Origin: an uncultured Paracoccaceae bacterium
GTDB taxonomy: Bacteria > Pseudomonadota > Alphaproteobacteria > Rhodobacterales > Rhodobacteraceae
Assembly: GCA_947489325.1 (NCBI GenBank)
Contig: CANLDA010000012.1
Coordinates: forward strand, 1 to 64,000
Direction of reading: 5' to 3'
Length of the DNA stretch: 64,000 nucleotides
Part shown: piece by piece, positions 25,696-34,847 of the stretch
Layout of the letters: every line of letters starts with the position of its first letter
Numbering within the stretch: the first letter of the stretch is position 1
Program-made: the position numbers and the translations under genes
Notes under the pieces: generated by a model
Told to the model about the DNA's origin: nothing
Databases searched by the model: none
The model's input: the letters and a program-made list of their open reading frames with translations, nothing else

Positions 25696-25866
25696 AGAGT
25701 CTTCCTTTGTTTCAACGTTGTCGTGCCACATCCAATCGAATCCAGATATGGACGTGAAGTTTGGGCTTTTGGTTAAAGGTTAATTGATTTTACCTTCATC
25801 TGAGCACATGAAACACAGCCAAACCCAAATCCATTCATTGGCTCTGGCAAATGTATGCGCAGACGT

Positions 25867-27216
25867 TCAGATGCGGTCTCGGTATGTTTCTGTTTCCAAT
25901 GCGGTGATTTGTTTTTGGAACACGGCCTGTTCCTGTGCTTTGCATTTGGTGAATGCTTCAAAGAATAAGTCAGGTAGAACTGTTTTAATCCAATCGCTTC
26001 GCTTGAAAAAGCTCAGGGCATCTTGCCAACTGGACACCACGTTTTCAAACCCCTGATCATAACAAGCCCCGATAACTGGTGCGGGTGGGGTCATTTGGTG
26101 ATCAATTCCATCCAACGCGGCTGCGAGAATGGCAAGCGTAACCAAATAAGGGTTTGCATCTGCTCCGGCCAAACGATGTTCAATGCGCCGCGCACGGTGA
26201 TCGCCGCCCGGGATTCGCACAGGCACAGAGCGGTTATCATACCCCCAGCACAGATTCGTTGGCGCATAGGAATTGGGCTGCACGCGACGATATGAGCTAA
26301 GGTGCGGAGCCATAATCAGCTGCATTTCGTTGGTATGTTCCAAAATCCCCGCAGCGGCGTACCCCAAAAGAGGGGTGCCCGTGTCTGTGCCATCATCAAA
26401 GATGTTATGGCCTTGCGCATCCAGAATACTGAAATGTATGTGTAAACCACTGCCATCTAATTCGGGAAACGGTTTGGCCATAAAGGTGGCCCCAAATCCG
26501 TGTTGGATCGCAGTGTCACGAATGATACGCCGCATAAACACACCGTCATCCACGGCTTTTAAGACATCACTGGAATGATCCAGATTGACCTCAAACATGC
26601 CGGTGCCATTTTCCGAATTGATCGCAGTCACGGCGACATCAGCGGCGGCACAGTTACTGCGTACATCAGCGAGAAAAGCAGAGAAATGTTCCAGGTCGTT
26701 GATTTGGCCTGCTTCACGCCCATTCAGGCGCTGGCCTGTGATGGGGGATCGGGGGTGGGCCAACGCGCATTCAGCAGGATCATGCAGTGGATCGTAGAGG
26801 TAAAACTCAAACTCCAACGCAACAACCGGGGACCAGCCCTTGGCTGCAAAGCGATCCAGAACTGCAGCCAGCGCATGGCGGCAACCAGTCTGCATTGGGG
26901 TGCCATCATCCATCCAGTAATCAACCATCAAATGTGCTGCACTCGAGGTCAGTACCGATGGCATCGGCATCCGCCCATTTAGGCGCATTATGACGTCGCA
27001 ATCCCCGGTCGCGTTGACTTGGCTGCACCCTTCAATTGCATCCCCCCAGATATCCACTGTCGCAGAGGATAGGGCCTGACGTGCCGCCCCGCTTTCCAAT
27101 TTCTCGATGTTGTTCGCCGGTACGGCCTTGCCGCGCATAACGCCGTTCACGTCAGGGGCACACAACAACAAGGTGTTAATTTCTGGGTGGTCTTTTAACC
27201 AATTTGCAATACTCAT
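25867..27216 (-). CDS. Glutamine synthetase family, gamma-glutamylputrescine synthetase-like
   Basis: The 449-residue protein matches PuuA in order: DVNGVMRGKAVPANNIEKLE, VVALEFEFYLYD (metal glutamates), FMAKPFPELDGSGLHIHFS, and RRIEHRLAGADANPYLV. PuuA joins glutamate to an amine with ATP. True GlnA is longer and has a different N-terminus. ATG 27216 overlaps the TGA of the flavoprotein gene, so the two are translated together and probably act on the same amine or on its product. The exact amine is unknown. Confidence 0.85.
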   Translation of the reverse strand: MSIANWLKDHPEINTLLLCAPDVNGVMRGKAVPANNIEKLESGAARQALSSATVDIWGDAIEGCSQVNATGDCDVIMRLNGRMPMPSVLTSSAAHLMVDYWMDDGTPMQTGCRHALAAVLDRFAAKGWSPVVALEFEFYLYDPLHDPAECALAHPRSPITGQRLNGREAGQINDLEHFSAFLADVRSNCAAADVAVTAINSENGTGMFEVNLDHSSDVLKAVDDGVFMRRIIRDTAIQHGFGATFMAKPFPELDGSGLHIHFSILDAQGHNIFDDGTDTGTPLLGYAAAGILEHTNEMQLIMAPHLSSYRRVQPNSYAPTNLCWGYDNRSVPVRIPGGDHRARRIEHRLAGADANPYLVTLAILAAALDGIDHQMTPPAPVIGACYDQGFENVVSSWQDALSFFKRSDWIKTVLPDLFFEAFTKCKAQEQAVFQKQITALETETYRDRI

Positions 27217-29285
27217 ACTGCAGCAGGCCTTTCCCATTTGAACATATCCGGATCATCCTGACAGTTGGGGAACAGACGCGCGGCCTTGTGACCGGAATAG
27301 ACTGACGCGGCGATTGTACCCGGTGCATAGGCGTCACCGATCAATTCCAACGTCTTGATTCCGGCCTTTTTCAGATCTTGAGGACGGGCTTTCAGATCAA
27401 GATATATCTCATCTTGAGGGGCACGTTCTGTCACCAGTAACAATGTGTCACAGGCAAGGGTCTCTTCCTCTTCGCTGTAAACATTCGACAGTGTCAGGCC
27501 ATCGGCGCTGGCCTCTGTGATCACGCTGTTCAAATGCAAGCTCACACCGTTTTCAACCAAACTGGATTGAACGCGCTCTTGTTCCAACGTCATTGCGGTC
27601 CAGCTTGCGGCTGTGCTGGCATCGCTGACATAGGTCACCTCGTGCCCTGCGGCGCGCAGTTTTTCGGCCAATGTGGTGGCCATATAGTAATAGTCCAGAT
27701 CATAGACGACGACCCGACCCGTGACTTCGATCCCATCCATGATGTCATCCGGCGTGACCACATTGATGGTGTCCAATCCGGGAATGACATTGCGGTTGTC
27801 ACGCCCCTGACCGGTGCGTTTCCATCTGGAACCAGTGGCCACGATCACATGTTCGAACCCGAATTCCAGAATGTCATCGCCGCTGAGCTGGCTGTCAAAA
27901 TAGATGTCCACATCAGGCCGCGTCAGCAGGTAATGTTCGCGATAGTCGCGCACGCGAATATAACTGGCCAATCCCGGCAGGCGACTTTCGCGCGTGACAC
28001 GCCCACCCAGTTCAGTGCCGGCCTCGGCGAGGGTCACAGGATGACCACGGTTTGAGAGCTGAAGTGCAGCCTCCATCCCCGCCGGGCCGGAACCCACGAC
28101 CAAAACAGGGTCGGGGTTTTCCGCTTTGTCAATTTTCTCGGGGTGCCAACCGCGACGCCATTCTTCGCCCATGGTTGGGTTTTGCGTACAGCGGATCGGC
28201 ACCGACATATTGTCGCCCGATACACAGATATTACACCCGATGCATTCGCGGATTTCATCAATCCGGTTGTCACGGATCTTGTTAGGCAGGAACGGGTCAG
28301 CAATGGAAGGGCGCGCCGCGCCAATCATATCCAAATGCCCGTTTTTCAGCTGGCTCACCATACCATCGGCCGAGGTAAAGCGGCCCACGCCCACGACGGG
28401 TTTGGTGGTTAGTTTTTTGACCTCTTTGGTGTATTTGGTTTGATAGCCTTCTTGCGGGGCAAAGCGGGCGGTCTGACTGTCATTGCTCCAATCCGCAACA
28501 TTCACGTCCCACAAATCAGGCAGTTCGGCGTACATTTCAACGACGGCGCGCCCTTCTTCTTCCCAAGTGATGCCCTCTGGGCCGCGCATCTCATCCACAG
28601 CAAAGCGGAACGCGATACCGCAAGTCTGGCCAACCTCTTCCTTGATGTCCTCCAGCAGTTCACCAATCAGACGGGCGCGGTTTTCAACGCTGCCGCCATA
28701 TTCATCGGTCCGATCATTGTAGCGACGCGACAGGAAATGCATGGGTGTGACCATGTTGTGGCCAGCATACATATAGACGATGTCATAGCCCGCGATTTGG
28801 GCACGCCGCGCCGCGTCCCGATACCATTGACGCAAATTGCGGATGTCATCTTTGTCCATGGCGCGTGCCTGCACCGGATCACCGAAATCCCAAACGACCG
28901 ACATGTTGGACGGCCCCATCGGGGGAATACGTGAAAAAAGGTTGGCCGCGGCCATCCCGTTATGCGCCAATTGGATCGCCGCCAATGATCCATGTTCGTG
29001 GATCGCTTCAACTGTCTTTGCGTGATAGGGAATATCCTCATCACTCCATAACCGACCTTCGATAATGGGATTTAGATCGGCGCTGGGGTGAATTTCCACT
29101 TCTTCGGTCGACACGACCCCCCAACCGCCTTCGGCTTTTATGCCGCGCATCGCCGCCAAAGATTTAGGTCGCGCATGTGCCATACCGTTACAATGTGGCA
29201 CCTGATAAAAACGGTTGGGTGCTGTAACAGGTCCAATTTTCACCGGTTCAAATAAAATAGAATACCGGGGATCTGTGTTGGTCAT
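27213..29285 (-). CDS. TMADH/dimethylamine-dehydrogenase family iron-sulfur flavoprotein, copy 2
   Basis: The 690-residue paralogue of the protein at 8230 has Cys32 in QVPHC for the flavin bond, YAGH and WSND for the active-site Tyr, His, Trp and Asp, cluster motif CIGCNICVSG...RC, and the C-terminal VGSGPAGMEAA domain. The TMADH aromatic-bowl Tyr60 and Trp355 are replaced here too (Trp355 position is Asp). ATG 29285 with AAAGG upstream is the start; the longer frame to 29432 crosses the promoter. First gene of a seven-gene operon, divergent from the TetR gene. Confidence 0.85.
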   Translation of the reverse strand: MTNTDPRYSILFEPVKIGPVTAPNRFYQVPHCNGMAHARPKSLAAMRGIKAEGGWGVVSTEEVEIHPSADLNPIIEGRLWSDEDIPYHAKTVEAIHEHGSLAAIQLAHNGMAAANLFSRIPPMGPSNMSVVWDFGDPVQARAMDKDDIRNLRQWYRDAARRAQIAGYDIVYMYAGHNMVTPMHFLSRRYNDRTDEYGGSVENRARLIGELLEDIKEEVGQTCGIAFRFAVDEMRGPEGITWEEEGRAVVEMYAELPDLWDVNVADWSNDSQTARFAPQEGYQTKYTKEVKKLTTKPVVGVGRFTSADGMVSQLKNGHLDMIGAARPSIADPFLPNKIRDNRIDEIRECIGCNICVSGDNMSVPIRCTQNPTMGEEWRRGWHPEKIDKAENPDPVLVVGSGPAGMEAALQLSNRGHPVTLAEAGTELGGRVTRESRLPGLASYIRVRDYREHYLLTRPDVDIYFDSQLSGDDILEFGFEHVIVATGSRWKRTGQGRDNRNVIPGLDTINVVTPDDIMDGIEVTGRVVVYDLDYYYMATTLAEKLRAAGHEVTYVSDASTAASWTAMTLEQERVQSSLVENGVSLHLNSVITEASADGLTLSNVYSEEEETLACDTLLLVTERAPQDEIYLDLKARPQDLKKAGIKTLELIGDAYAPGTIAASVYSGHKAARLFPNCQDDPDMFKWERPAAV

Positions 29286-29354
29286 GGCGTAACCTTTCTG
29301 GCATGTCTCGTAGGGTGAGGTGGCTGGGGCTTTGCGATTGAAATATATATCACG

Positions 29355-29376
29355 TTTTGTATGTTTGTACAGAAAA
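29355..29376. promoter_or_regulatory. Candidate operator/promoter between flavoprotein 2 and tetR
   Basis: TTTTGTA (29355-29361) and TACAGAAAA (29368-29376) form an imperfect inverted repeat. On the minus strand it overlaps CTGTAC, which lies 17 bases before TATATA, a possible promoter for the operon. The TetR-family protein next door is the natural binder. Confidence 0.3.
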
Positions 29377-29401
29377 ATGCCTATTGGTTTGGACATAGGG
29401 A

Positions 29402-30037
29402 ATGGAACAACGGCGAATGACGATAAAACCAAGGCAAACCGCGCGGGATTTTCAAAAGGCGAAAAACCGTGAACTTTTACTGGCCGCTGCCAAAAAAGCG
29501 ATTTGTCTACATGGCATTAAAGGCACGACAGTTGATGTGGTGCAGAATTATTCCGGACTTGGTCGGGGTATGATCAATCAGCACTTTGGATCGAAATCCG
29601 ATCTGATTTGGGCCGTAGCCGAAGCGCTGATGGCGCAATATCAGCAGGTATGGCAGGAAAACTTTTCCAATGACACCTTGTCTGCTAGCGAAAAGTTGAT
29701 CGCGATTTGCAACGGGGAATTCACCGAATCAATTCTGTCCAAACAAAGCGTTTCAATCTGGTTTGCATTTCGTTCAGAAAGTTCAACATCTGCAAAGTAC
29801 CATGACCTGATTGGAAGTGGGGATCGTGCATTCACAAACGCGCTCTATGAGGTTTGCAAAGAAATCTGCGCCCAAGCTGGCCAAGCTGATGGTGTTGCCC
29901 AGAATGCGGCGCGGGCCTTGTCTGCGGTGATGGAGGGGCTGTGGACAGAGTTTCATCTGGACCCGGAAAATTTTGATCGAGATGAGGCGCGCGCGCTGTG
30001 CATCGACATTGCACGTAAATATATGCCGACCCTCTAA
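29402..30037 (+). CDS. TetR/AcrR-family repressor (BetI-like)
   Basis: The 211-residue protein has an N-terminal helix-turn-helix (TTVDVVQNYSGLGRGMINQHFGSKSDLI) and a BetI-like C-terminal ligand domain (VSIWFAFRSESSTSAKYHDL, ALSAVMEGLWTEFHLDPENFD). BetI senses choline, so a small quaternary or methylated amine is a fair guess for the ligand. It is divergent from the TMADH-like operon and probably represses it. Start may be 29402 or 29417. Confidence 0.85.
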   Translation: MEQRRMTIKPRQTARDFQKAKNRELLLAAAKKAICLHGIKGTTVDVVQNYSGLGRGMINQHFGSKSDLIWAVAEALMAQYQQVWQENFSNDTLSASEKLIAICNGEFTESILSKQSVSIWFAFRSESSTSAKYHDLIGSGDRAFTNALYEVCKEICAQAGQADGVAQNAARALSAVMEGLWTEFHLDPENFDRDEARALCIDIARKYMPTL

Positions 30038-30107
30038 CTGGGTTTGCCGATATATGCAGTCACTCGTAACCTGGTGCCACCTATGATGTGGTTGGGTTCA
30101 TGAGACC

Positions 30108-30142
30108 CTGCTGCCCGAAAACCGGGCAGCAGAGAGGTGTTT
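30108..30142. terminator. Bidirectional terminator between tetR and the M24 gene
   Basis: CTGCTGCCCG (30108-30117) pairs perfectly with CGGGCAGCAG (30123-30132), loop AAAAC, with GTTTTTC further down on the plus strand. It lies between converging genes. Confidence 0.75.
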
Positions 30143-30153
30143 TTCAGGTGTGA

Positions 30154-31323
30154 TTAAATGGTCGGCATGTCTTGTGGCGCGCGGGTCGAAAGCATTTCAG
30201 TGCCGGTCGCGCGAACAACGATGTTTTCTTCGTGGACCATCATCAGGTTGTCGCCATAGCTAAGAGATGGTTCTAGCGTCAGCACCATGTTTTCGCAAAG
30301 CACGGTTTCATCGAATGCTGCGTGCGAAGGTTGTTCGGTCAACTGCATGCCAAGCCCATGCCCCAAACGGCCGATGTAGCCACCCGCATCGTCCAATTCA
30401 GCAATCACTGATTGCATCGCTTGAAACAGATCACGGCAGGTGTTGCCGGGTTTGGCGGCGGCAATGCCGGCCTCGGTGGCGCGCCACAACACGTCATGGG
30501 CACGGCGCGCATCATCGCTTGCCGGGCCAACGGCATAGTTGCGATCAAAATCGCAGAAATACCCATCCCATGTTGCGCCTGTATCCAGCATGAGAATATC
30601 ACCAGACTGCAAGGGGCGACGTGACGGCGGAGAGATGACATCGCCATACCCGCCTTGATTGGCCGCACCGACCAGATACGGCACATCATCGGCCCCGTTC
30701 AGCAAAGCTTCGCGACGAAAGGTGCGAAACACCTCTTCCAGCGGCATGCCTTCGGACAGGATTTCTGGCACACGGGCAAAGGTGGCCGATCCGATGGCGC
30801 AGATATGTGCCAGCTTCTCGATCTCTGCCTCAGATTTCACCATCCGCAGACCTTGAACCAATTTGGTGGCATCTGCCATTTTCAGGCCGGGCAGGGCCGC
30901 AACCAGACGCTCCCAATCGCCCAAAGGCATACGCCACGCAGTTTCATGGCCTTTCATGATGCCAAGACGTGCGCCTTTTTGCGCCAGCGGGGACAACAGA
31001 TCGGTCAGCAGACTGATACCGTCATCCTCTGGTGAGGGGGCGCTCCATGTGCGGATATCTTCGATCCAGGTGGTGCGCATCAGGGCCGCCCCAATTTCCG
31101 GGATGACCGCGATGGGTTTGCCGCTGGCTGGGATGAACAGGAACCACGGCCGTGTCGGGCTTTGCCAGAATAACGTCTGAAAGCCGCTGAAATACCGCAC
31201 ATCAGGTTCCGACAGCAGCAAAATCCCATCAAGGTTTTGTTGCGCCATCAAGGTCTGAGCATTTTGTGTTCGGGTGGCGAACTCTGCGTCAGAAAATCCG
31301 CGTTCTGGGGCGTTAGAGGGCAT
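30154..31323 (-). CDS. M24-family metallopeptidase (Xaa-Pro aminopeptidase-like)
   Basis: The 389-residue protein has a creatinase-type N-terminal domain and a pita-bread C-terminal domain. The five metal ligands are visible: two Asp in LDTGATWDGYFCDFDRNY, His in GHGLGMQLTEQ, Glu in TLEPSL and Glu in HEEN. Members cleave Xaa-Pro bonds, creatine or ectoine. ATG 31323 with GGAGGG upstream lies inside the end of the diaminopropionate lyase gene (11-base overlap). Third gene of the M20-dpaL-M24 operon. Confidence 0.85.
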   Translation of the reverse strand: MPSNAPERGFSDAEFATRTQNAQTLMAQQNLDGILLLSEPDVRYFSGFQTLFWQSPTRPWFLFIPASGKPIAVIPEIGAALMRTTWIEDIRTWSAPSPEDDGISLLTDLLSPLAQKGARLGIMKGHETAWRMPLGDWERLVAALPGLKMADATKLVQGLRMVKSEAEIEKLAHICAIGSATFARVPEILSEGMPLEEVFRTFRREALLNGADDVPYLVGAANQGGYGDVISPPSRRPLQSGDILMLDTGATWDGYFCDFDRNYAVGPASDDARRAHDVLWRATEAGIAAAKPGNTCRDLFQAMQSVIAELDDAGGYIGRLGHGLGMQLTEQPSHAAFDETVLCENMVLTLEPSLSYGDNLMMVHEENIVVRATGTEMLSTRAPQDMPTI

Positions 31324-32506
31324 CTTTGCCCTCCATGATCTGTGCAAAGATCGCAGGATCAGTCACGCCTTCAGACCCAATCAACAGAACGCGAGATTGC
31401 CCATCAAGGCCAAGTTTAGCGGAGAGATCGACATCTTGACGGGCGGCGATCAACGCGGCAAGGCCCGCGATGGCGCTTTCGCCAGCTTCGATTGCAGTGT
31501 CGCCTTTCAAAGGACGTGCCAAAAGGCGCACAGTTGGGGCGACGATGTTTTCTGGCATGGTCAGGAAATCGGATGCTTCTTCAGCCAAAACTTCCCATGC
31601 CATCGCGGAAGGCTCGCCACAGGACAGGCCTGCCATCAGGGTTTCTTCCTGAATGGCAAAGTTGGTTGCTTCGCCATTGCGCGCGCTTTCAAATAGGCAC
31701 GCAGCGAGTTCTGGCTCTACGATGACAACGCGTGGGCCTTCTTTGCCCCAGTACTGGCGCAGACCAGCAACAACACCTGCCGCCAAGCCGCCAACGCCAC
31801 CTTGCAAAAAGACATGGGTCGGGGCCTTGTCCAGCGCGTCACAGATTTCCTGTGTCATCACGCCATAGCCTGCCATCACGTCACGTGGGGGTTCGGAATA
31901 TCCGGGCCAAGATGTATCGGACACCACGAACCAGCCGTTTTCTTCGGCCTCGGATTTGGCCAGATCGACGGATTCGTCATAGTCGCCCTTGATGCGGATG
32001 ACATCTGCGCCCAGCTCGCGCATAGCTTCGGCGCGGCCTTCGCTGACTTCGGCATGAATATAGATGCGGCACGGCGCGCCAAAACGCTGGCAGCCCCATG
32101 CAAGTGAACGACCGTGGTTGCCGTCGGTGGCGGACACCAATGTGATCGCTGCGCAATCCTCGGCATATTTGCCCATGCGAATATCGGCAAGGGAAACCTC
32201 TTCGCCCCGACGCGCAGAAATCTCGCGTTGTAAAACGCGCAGAGCGGCATAAGACCCACCAAGTGCCTTGAAACTGCCTAAACCAAACCGTGGGCCTTCG
32301 TCTTTATACAGAATTTCGCCGACACCGATTTCAGCGGCCAGTGTTGCCAAAGACACCAGTGGCGTGGGGGCATAGCCTTCCCATTGGGTGATTTCCGCGC
32401 GCGATGCAGCAAAGCCTTCGGGAGACAAAACCCGCGTGGCGGCATCGCCTTCTTGCATTTTGGCGGCAATGTGGGAAAGTTTGGCGGGTGGGAGCAAATC
32501 AGACAT
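31313..32506 (-). CDS. dpaL: Diaminopropionate ammonia-lyase
   Basis: This 397-residue PLP enzyme of fold type II has its PLP lysine at Lys80 in GLGSFKALGG and the phosphate/substrate loop SATDGNHGRSLAWG. Both are characteristic of DpaL (YgeX), which turns 2,3-diaminopropionate into pyruvate and two ammonia. Its ATG overlaps the stop of the M20 gene (TAATG), and the M24 gene starts inside it. The neighbours suggest diaminopropionate is released from an acylated or peptide-like compound. Confidence 0.88.
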   Translation of the reverse strand: MSDLLPPAKLSHIAAKMQEGDAATRVLSPEGFAASRAEITQWEGYAPTPLVSLATLAAEIGVGEILYKDEGPRFGLGSFKALGGSYAALRVLQREISARRGEEVSLADIRMGKYAEDCAAITLVSATDGNHGRSLAWGCQRFGAPCRIYIHAEVSEGRAEAMRELGADVIRIKGDYDESVDLAKSEAEENGWFVVSDTSWPGYSEPPRDVMAGYGVMTQEICDALDKAPTHVFLQGGVGGLAAGVVAGLRQYWGKEGPRVVIVEPELAACLFESARNGEATNFAIQEETLMAGLSCGEPSAMAWEVLAEEASDFLTMPENIVAPTVRLLARPLKGDTAIEAGESAIAGLAALIAARQDVDLSAKLGLDGQSRVLLIGSEGVTDPAIFAQIMEGKDAL

Positions 32507-33654
32507 TAGTTTACCTTTCGGGCTGGAAGGCGATCACGTACCAGTTCTGACCAGAAATCAGACCCGATTGGCAAAAGCGCATCGTTAAAATCATAATCAG
32601 CGGCGTGCAAGGGTTGGCCATGTGGGCCACTTTCCCCATTGCCCAACAGCAGAAAACAGCCGGGAATGGCGGCGCTGAAGTGGGCAAAATCTTCGGAGAA
32701 ACTCATCGATGGGCGATCTGCGATGGTTTCAAGGTTCATCGCGCGTCCAACGCGGGCCACAGCGTCGGTGGGGCCGGGCGCATTGATGGTTTCGATAAAT
32801 TCGGTGTTAAAGGTCATATCCACACTGATGCCATGCGCAGCAGCAATGCCGTCAACGATCTGGCGCATGAATTTTTCCAGCGCATGGCGATCTTCGGGCA
32901 GTCGTGCACGCACGTCACCCTTAAGTGTGGCGTTGCCGGGCAGAACATTGCGCTGCCCATCGGTTACAAATTCAGTCACGGACACCACGGCCGCCGCAGC
33001 GGGTGCGAGTTTGCGTGACACAATGGTTTGCAACGCCATTACCATTTCAGAGCCAACCGTAATGGCATCCACCCCGACATGCGGCATAGAGGCGTGCCCG
33101 CCCTGACCTTTGATGGTGATTTCAAACAGGCTTTCACTGGCGCAAATCTGGCCCGGGCGGGTTGAGATTTGCCCAACCGGCGCGCCGGGCAGGTTGTGGA
33201 TGGCATAGACTTCTTCCATCGGGAAGCGTTCAAGCACACCCTCGTCAATCATCGCGCGCGCGCCAAGGCCGTGTTCCTCGTTGGGCTGGAAAATGAACAC
33301 CACGGTGCCGTCAAAGTCAGGGTCTTGCGACAGTTTCTCCGCAGCGCCCAGCAACATGGTGGTGTGCCCATCATGGCCACATGCATGCATTGCGCCGGGG
33401 TTTTGTGACACATAATCATGGGTGCTGGTTTCTGTGATTGGCAGCGCATCCATATCTGCACGCAACCCAATGGCACGATTGCCGTTGCCTGCTTTTAGCA
33501 ACCCGATAACGCCTGAACCTTCGTGGACTTCGAGCCCCAGGTCGCGCAGATGCTGCGCAACTTTGGCTTTGGTGCGCTCTTCCTGAAATCCCAATTCAGG
33601 GTCGCGATGGAAATCCTGACGCATCTTGGTCAACCGGGTGTGAAAGTCGTCCAT
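32506..33654 (-). CDS. M20-family amidohydrolase (hippurate-hydrolase type)
   Basis: The 382-residue zinc enzyme of the M20D group has LRADMDALP, HACGHDGHT and FQPNEEHGLGA with the metal ligands, a dimerisation domain, and LLLGNGESGPHGQPLHAADYDF near the end. Members release amines or amino acids from N-acyl conjugates. ATG 33654 has AAGGA six bases upstream; the frame's TTG at 33660 is less likely. First gene of the operon with dpaL and the M24 peptidase. Confidence 0.88.
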   Translation of the reverse strand: MDDFHTRLTKMRQDFHRDPELGFQEERTKAKVAQHLRDLGLEVHEGSGVIGLLKAGNGNRAIGLRADMDALPITETSTHDYVSQNPGAMHACGHDGHTTMLLGAAEKLSQDPDFDGTVVFIFQPNEEHGLGARAMIDEGVLERFPMEEVYAIHNLPGAPVGQISTRPGQICASESLFEITIKGQGGHASMPHVGVDAITVGSEMVMALQTIVSRKLAPAAAAVVSVTEFVTDGQRNVLPGNATLKGDVRARLPEDRHALEKFMRQIVDGIAAAHGISVDMTFNTEFIETINAPGPTDAVARVGRAMNLETIADRPSMSFSEDFAHFSAAIPGCFLLLGNGESGPHGQPLHAADYDFNDALLPIGSDFWSELVRDRLPARKVN

Positions 33655-34044
33655 ATTCAATCCTTTGTGCCGTGCTGGAAAGATACGAAAAATTGCCGAG
33701 TGGTGGCATCAAAAAATCGTCACTTTACGAGGAATTCTTTCCCCAGTTGCACGATTGACGATTGTTTTCGGAAAGCTGTGTGAAAGCGCGGAGGTTTGCC
33801 ACCTGTGCTAGCACACCAGAGATAGAGGCCGCGCCTATTGGATGTGTTGCTGAAGACGATGTGATTGCTGGGCCAATCTAGCAGGTTCCTGAAAAGCGCA
33901 GGCAGAGCGCGGTTTTTTGAGGCATTGGAAAAGGCATCTGTCCAGTTTCAGCGGTCATTGACGTGAAGACTGGGCAGATGTGTCAAGCTTAGGTGCTGAT
34001 TGCGCACAGGCTTTGCAAGAAGTCACCTGACTGCAGGATTGAGA
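33655..34044. other. Gene-free stretch upstream of the M20 operon
   Basis: About 390 bases hold no convincing frame or RNA gene. The part next to 33654 must contain the M20-dpaL-M24 promoter. The part next to 34045 is downstream of bfr and shows no clear terminator. Confidence 0.45.
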
Positions 34045-34533
34045 TCAATCGTCTGCTTGGTCTGCAGAATCTGCGTTCAATTGGCCATAGTTTTGGGCGC
34101 CGATTTCATCGAGCAGGCCGATCTGGGTTTCAAGGAAGTCAATATGCCCTTGCTCGTCCAAAATCAGCTCTTCAAACAGATGCATGGAGGCGAAATCGCC
34201 AACCTCTGCACAATATTTGCGGGCCTCGGAATAAAGCGCGACGGCTTCCATTTCGGCATCAAGATCACAGGTTAGGGTTTCGCGAACATTTTCACCGATA
34301 CGCAGCGGATCAAGCGTTTGCAGATTTGGGTGGCCTTCAAGAAAGATGATCCGATCAATCAATTTATCGGCATGTTCCATCTCTTCGATGCTTTCTTCGC
34401 GCATCTTTTTCGCCAGCTTGCCATATCCCCAGTCCTTTTGCAGACGATAGTGTAGCCAAAACTGGCTGACGGCGGTCAATTCAACCCGCAGCGCCTTGTT
34501 GAGATATTCAATAACTTTTTTGTCGCCTTTCAT
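34045..34533 (-). CDS. bfr: Bacterioferritin
   Basis: The 162-residue four-helix protein has ferroxidase-type ligands ([61 protein letters not shown]) and Bfr-type length. It stores iron as ferric mineral in a 24-mer with haem. ATG 34533 has AAGGAG nine bases upstream. The gene overlaps the end of bfd by 26 bases. Confidence 0.92.
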   Translation of the reverse strand: MKGDKKVIEYLNKALRVELTAVSQFWLHYRLQKDWGYGKLAKKMREESIEEMEHADKLIDRIIFLEGHPNLQTLDPLRIGENVRETLTCDLDAEMEAVALYSEARKYCAEVGDFASMHLFEELILDEQGHIDFLETQIGLLDEIGAQNYGQLNADSADQADD

Positions 34534-34774
34534 GACGATCACTCCTTGCTTGATGGACACGCAAACCGCGAAGTTCGGCTGGGACTTCTAGTTTAGGGTT
34601 CGCACGCATAGAGGCAACAAAAAGTTTCATACACCCGCCGCAGTTCGGGGTCTTGCCCAATGCATGATAAATTTTGCCGGGCGTGATAATCGTCGTCTCA
34701 TCAGCGGTCCGCATCCAGTTGATGGCGGCGTGGATGTCTTTGTCACTGATGGCTTCGCAGCTACAGATAATCAT
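34508..34774 (-). CDS. bfd: Bacterioferritin-associated [2Fe-2S] ferredoxin
   Basis: The 88-residue protein has a BFD-like [2Fe-2S] domain with Cys4, Cys6, Cys45 and Cys48 (CSC and CGGC). Bfd docks on Bfr and reduces the core so iron can leave. The C-terminal 25 basic residues overlap the start of bfr. CCGGAGC precedes the ATG. The inverted repeats at 34808-34862 lie just upstream and may make the pair iron-responsive. Confidence 0.9.
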   Translation of the reverse strand: MIICSCEAISDKDIHAAINWMRTADETTIITPGKIYHALGKTPNCGGCMKLFVASMRANPKLEVPAELRGLRVHQARSDRHERRQKSY

Positions 34775-34807
34775 CTTGGGGCTCCGGGTGAATCGCTCGA
34801 ATTAAAA

Positions 34808-34832
34808 TTGACTAAAACAGTCGGATAGTCAA
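34808..34832. promoter_or_regulatory. Inverted repeat TTGACTA-N11-TAGTCAA upstream of bfd
   Basis: Perfect 7-base arms lie at 34808-34814 and 34826-34832, 34 bases upstream of the bfd start. On the minus strand the distal arm also reads TTGACT, a fair -35 element. It is a candidate binding site for an iron-responsive regulator. I cannot name which. Confidence 0.45.
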
Positions 34833-34847
34833 TCCTGATTAAAAACC

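Noticed and set aside
30154-31323. Ectoine hydrolase (DoeA/EutD) assignment for the M24 gene
   Set aside because: No DoeB/EutE-type deacetylase, ectoine importer or other ectoine genes are adjacent, and the N-terminal region does not resemble DoeA as I recall it.
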